Positions 59,462 to 64,000 of a stretch of DNA of 64,000 nt are shown here, one piece after another. Source of the stretch: Amyelois transitella (taxonomy: Eukaryota > Arthropoda > Insecta > Lepidoptera > Pyralidae); contig NC_083528.1 in the NCBI RefSeq assembly GCF_032362555.1, forward strand, positions 3,844,001 through 3,908,000. The letters run 5' to 3'. The notes beneath the pieces are model-generated. The model made no database searches. It worked only from the letters and a program-made list of their open reading frames with translations, and was not told the origin of the DNA. Within the stretch, counting starts at the first letter, position 1; every line of letters starts with the position of its first letter. The position numbers and the translations under genes are program-made.

Positions 59462-61364
59462 CTGAAAAAAAAAGCAATTATTTTAATTACTTGTACATAC
59501 TTTCATAGTAGGTAGTCAAACTGTTTTGGCACAGATTAAAATTTACAAAATATGTAAAAGTAAAAATGCCATCCCAAATATTATTATAAATCCAAAATTA
59601 GGTTTGTTTGTTACCTCTTCACTGTTAAACCACTTAATCGATATTAATGAAATTTGCATGCATATACATAGTTACATTATATGCTTAAGTTAAATTAATT
59701 TTTATTCTGGCGGAGTCGCGCTAGAAATTTAGTCCTTTAAATTTTAGATTTAGGATTTTTGAATTATTTTGGCCAAGATGTACAGCAGCCTCTTAGAAAA
59801 CTTTACAGATAGGTATTGAGGTAGATACTTTTATCCACTTTAGGATTTAGTATCAAAACGTGTGGGAGACTTAAAGGGCAGGAGGTAGGCGTCGGATCAA
59901 CTCGGGCTATTTTGTGGGGGTTAAATTTTGGTACAATATAAATTTTATTTAGGTGGGTGTCAAATTGAGTTAAACTAAATTATTAATCACACAATTTTTA
60001 AGCTTTGATTTTGGAAGTAATTCCGCCTGACACTATGCTGCAAATTTTGACAACATTTAAAGTTTCAGTAGTGATTAATTGCCTGTTAATAAATAACAAG
60101 TTACATTCATCCACGAAAGAAAAACATACAAAAAAAAAATCAACATATTTTTTTACATTAGTGGTGCTTTCAATGGGAATATATGTAAAATAATAATGTA
60201 AAAATATACCGCTTTCATGTCGTAAGATGAGAAAATGATCTTCGTTGGATGTACCAACAAACATTACACAATCATAACAAAACCCACTCGGCCTTCGAAG
60301 CACAATATTCAGAATGGCCAGCAATCATTTCTAAAGGACATTTACTCAGCTCAGTTTCAAATTTCAATTATTTCAGTGACACTGCTATTGTCACCGAAAG
60401 TCTTAAAGTGTAATTTGTGAGTTTATATGCTTATCTACTATACTACTTAGTAAAGGAAATAAATAAAATATAAAAAAGGACTGTATGTAAGCAACTACCC
60501 CATCGTTTTTGCTTGGCTTTCATTCCCATGGGAATTTTATTAGACCACTTTGTTAGCAGTTGCCTAAATGTATGTTCACAACGAGACGAGACATGTGCTC
60601 CGAAAAATTATTTTGTTAGTGGACGAATTCCCCTAAACTCTCAGAAGGTTGTAGAAAAGTTAGTTTGCACAATTTTACTAGAAATTCATCGTCGTATCAT
60701 TACTCACACAAATGAACGTGGTTACTTTCACCTTATCTTTAATATTTGCTTGACCTAATAAATCACAGTTAATTGTTAAAACTAATAATTTTACAACCAC
60801 ATAAAAAAGCAAAGATTTTGTTTTAAAAACAAAAAAGTAACAATGTATATAATTAAATAACTTTTACGACTATGACGATGTCATAATACTTTATGTTGTA
60901 TTTATTTTAATATAGAGCATTTTCTGTCTTGTTACAAACTTGGCCAAGGGATGACTTAAAAGTGGTCTTTTAAGGCATTCCGCAGGTTAAATAAAAATAA
61001 AATAAAAAAGCAAAATGAGCCATAAAGAATATACTTTATCTTAAATGTCCATCCTATCGAATAATAATCCGCGGCTAAGGTCATGAGGAAATTAATATAG
61101 CTACGCCAAACTGAACTTGTGTAAATTGTGAATATATATTAGAAAGTTGTTTTTATTTTTAAAAAGATCATTACAACCGTTTGTATGTAGACACTCGCGA
61201 AATTGATAAGGCGATTGCTAATGACTAAAGTAAACACGGTGACGTAATTACTATTTCAAAATAAACATCAACAAACGCGATTTTATAAAAATGATAGGTA
61301 TAATAGGAAACTTATTGCATAGAAAACATAACAATTTGTAGACATGAAAGTCTTGCACCCGTAC

Positions 61365-61495
61365 CATGACATGCGCGACGCAGCTTTTATCGCGCCGAAA
61401 AGTTATCGCTGTCCTGTTACACGTCATAATAAAAAGCGAAACAGCGATTATTTTTTTCGCGATAAAAACGACCTCGCGCGTGCTTTGCTACGGGT
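61365..61495. mobile_element. Palindromic MITE-like element, copy 2
   Basis: ATGCGCGACGCAGCTTTTAT then CGCGCC and GTTATCGCTGT form the left arm. ACAGCGATTATTTTTTTCGC then GATAAAAACG and CTCGCGCGTGC form the right arm. The spacer GTCATAATAAAAAG matches copy 1. It is more diverged than copy 1 and, like it, non-coding. Confidence 0.75.
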
Positions 61496-63035
61496 ATTGG
61501 TATAAAACGCATTTATATATTTTTATGATGCACACGCTACAGCAGTGAGTAGTTATAGTCCATTTTCTAAGGTATTAAAATAAAATAATCATGAAATGTC
61601 TTAATATCAAAAATAAATTTTAAAAAAAAACTTAGTTTATTTTTACTTGACAGCATGAATAATTCATCATAACATCAACTAAATTTATTTTTGTTTTATT
61701 TTGTCAATGTATATTTACATATTTCTGAATTAAAGGAGGTATCAAGATTGTTTCAGTGCCTCTATTTAAGTAAGAACCTAAAGAAGTAGATTATACAGAA
61801 ATCTGACCCCAAATGACTCTTCAGTTGCTACTGACAGGAGGTCAGACTCAATTACGCTGTACACTGGCAAGTTTGGCTTCTGGCGCCAAAGATGTACATT
61901 ATGTAAGATACGGCATTAGAAAGGGAATGCGTGAGAGCCAGATGTTTCGACCAAGATTCGGTTTCGAACTGGCTACTATTGGGTTAAGGTCGATATTATC
62001 ACTTTACTTTAGGATCGAGGAAGCTATGAAGTTTGTACGAAAATCGTGATTCGAGCCAATAGTCAAAGGTCAGTGGAGATTCGATTCATAATAAGCAAAG
62101 TTCACGTAAATCATAAAGTAAAATTTACATACATGACACCACACCACCACCAAGGAGCAAACAGTCTTGAGTATGTAGCAACATCGAAATTTGTAGATAA
62201 ATAAAAAAAATATATATAGTAAATAAGAATCTCGAACTTATACCTACACCAATTTTAAAAATTAAATCTTTTCTTTCAATTCCCACGAAAACAAATCTCA
62301 GTGTAACAACGACTGTTAAATATATTGAATTGTGCAAAGCAGTTTAATAATGACAAAGATTTCAAAATTAATGGAGTTGTTTGATATAAGTATAAATAAA
62401 TGCAAGATGGAATTTAAAATTCATTATGGCATTAATTATTCCCATGCTATTTATCTTACTTGCAAAAAGCTTGAATAATTTAAAAAAGAAAGTTTTTATT
62501 AGAAAATTAAAAAACCTTTAAATAACACTCCACAGGAGAACTAACATTACATAGGCACTCATGGTCAAATCTGACTTGACAACCATAGTATCTTACACAC
62601 AGAAATTACAAAATTTGAAAAAATATATAATATATATAAACACACACACTTGTAACTATGCAATTTCTATGCAATCACACAGTTTGTTTATAATTAAGCG
62701 ACTGAAACAAAACATTCTTGTCACTAATAAAAATAAAGTACACACATGCGTTTTTAACTTATCTATCACACAATCGTCATAGATATTACCCAAGATAAGG
62801 TAGATAAGGAACCATTTGAATTAAGAAACGATATGGCCCCGATTGCGATTTGAGTGCACGAATTATCAAAACAAATAGTAAATTCCAATTAAATGTTGAG
62901 CGTATCCTTGGAACCAGATCCAAGCTGGGTTAGGTTCACTTATTAATAAAGTTATTTTATTTATTTACATTCAAGCATCAATGGCCCATAGATAAATACC
63001 TTGCAGGATAAAATATATAATAAATATAACTAGTT

Positions 63036-63089
63036 ATGTGAGTCAGTGTGTCTCGAAAGACATAAAGACGTGATTATATGTATGTATGT
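63036..63089 (+). repeat. SINE family A 3' end fragment
   Basis: CTCGAAAGACATAAAGACGT followed by GATTATATGTATGTATG matches the family A tail. The body is missing. Confidence 0.45.
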
Positions 63090-64000
63090 GAGTCAGCCAG
63101 GACTTATCAAACTGACTAAATCTCTACTGGATCATAGTCATATGCTAATACGATAAGATCTGACTCTAACTCCGAGTTATGGAAAAATAAATTAAAGTCA
63201 ATGTTAGTAAATATATACATCACGTCTTGGCGAGGATTTGAACCTGGGTTGCAAATAAACCCTAAGTAGTGAGGTGACAATCTGAACAACCAATCATGAT
63301 ATTTTGATTGGAAAATTTTAAATTAGCACTAATAGTTATAGTAATACAATATCAATTTGTAGTAATATTTGACATGATAGTATGTTTACACCCTGCTATA
63401 TCAATATAATTAAAGAGAAATTAAATCACCCTCCAGATTATATCTGCCACAAATTATATAGTAATAGAAGTGTCATTATTTTACAATGTACATATAGTAC
63501 CAGTGGGAGCTGTGACCCATTATGTGAATTGATGAAGGATTTTATTCGAATTGTTTCTCAAATGTCAAAAATTACAAAACATGATTTGACACACTGGACA
63601 AGTGGCAATTGTAACACAGGCCCAATTATCTTTATAGTTTGGATGTAGTTAAGATTGTATTGGCCTAAGTTCAAACAGCTCTCATCTGGCTTCTTACTAG
63701 TGTATGTTATATACAGAGCTTTTATTATTGTTATAATTTGTATAAGGATTAGCAGAAACATAAGAAAAAATTTGATTGCATCTTCATTCAGTGTTTACTT
63801 CACTCTATTGATATGTTATACTTCTGTGCATAAGATATTGTATACATTGGTTCCCACCAAATTATGTTTTTATTTTCAAATAAAGATAAATCAATAGGCA
63901 TGATAAATCAACAAATATAAACAGTGAGTGCATATCCATTATCATGATATGGACTTTGTTTTAACAATTTATTTATTACAAATTAAGCTTTATTGTATGA

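Larger units (their letters stand above)
59462..64000. other. Upstream of CNOT4; no recognisable gene
   Basis: This AT-rich stretch probably contains the CNOT4 5' UTR intron and promoter. It holds a palindromic element at 61365-61495, a family A tail at about 63036-63089 and a minus-strand tRNA-like B box near 63235. Several open frames of 60-108 codons exist, but none has a recognisable domain or convincing codon pattern. Confidence 0.55.

Noticed and set aside
61813-62049. 78-codon open frame upstream of CNOT4
   Set aside because: No recognised motif, no supporting splice or promoter signals, and the length is easily reached by chance.

Overview
This is a eukaryotic window, almost certainly from a moth or butterfly (Lepidoptera). 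It is AT-rich with islands of GC-rich coding exons. Genes are split by short GT-AG introns. About ten copies of one lepidopteran-style SINE (head near GCCGTGTGGTTCCCGGCAC, tail CCCCGCAAGGGATATAGACG plus TATG repeats) are scattered through introns and intergenic DNA. The species cannot be named from the sequence alone. No bacterial features (operons, CRISPR, insertion sequences) are present.

Layout. (1) 2508-8282, plus strand: a CDC14-type dual-specificity phosphatase in six visible exons; only about 17 N-terminal residues are missing. (2) 13751-18250 and 19895-23753, minus strand: two intact tandem copies of a delta(24)-sterol reductase (DHCR24) gene. Both have nine exons of identical lengths and each encodes 512 residues. 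(3) 25473-40273, minus strand: a 25-exon fibulin-type extracellular-matrix gene of 1362 residues with a signal peptide, anaphylatoxin-like modules, many calcium-binding EGF modules, a 248-residue Pro/Thr/Arg/Glu-rich insert in one exon and a fibulin C-terminal module. (4) 42560-42973, minus: a single-exon small heat-shock protein. (5) 43551-44565, plus: a two-exon carbonyl-reductase-like SDR, head to head with the heat-shock gene. (6) 45718-59391, minus: a 17-exon CNOT4 gene of 947 residues (RING, RRM, CCCH, long low-complexity tail). (7) 59462-64000: the likely CNOT4 5' intron or upstream DNA with a palindromic element and no recognisable gene.

The genes do not form a pathway. Their functions are cell-cycle or cilium phosphatase signalling, cholesterol production from plant sterols (insects cannot make sterols de novo), extracellular matrix, proteostasis, carbonyl reduction, and mRNA decay with ubiquitination. 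The exon joins were checked by hand: the fibulin exons sum to 4089 nt, CNOT4 to 2844 nt, each DHCR24 copy to 1539 nt and the SDR to 843 nt, all divisible by three with matching splice phases.

I found no clearly new biological system. The best leads are the DHCR24 duplication, the mucin-like insert in fibulin, a palindromic element present twice, SINEs lying within a few bases of splice donors, a coding minisatellite in CNOT4, and several long perfect hairpins.
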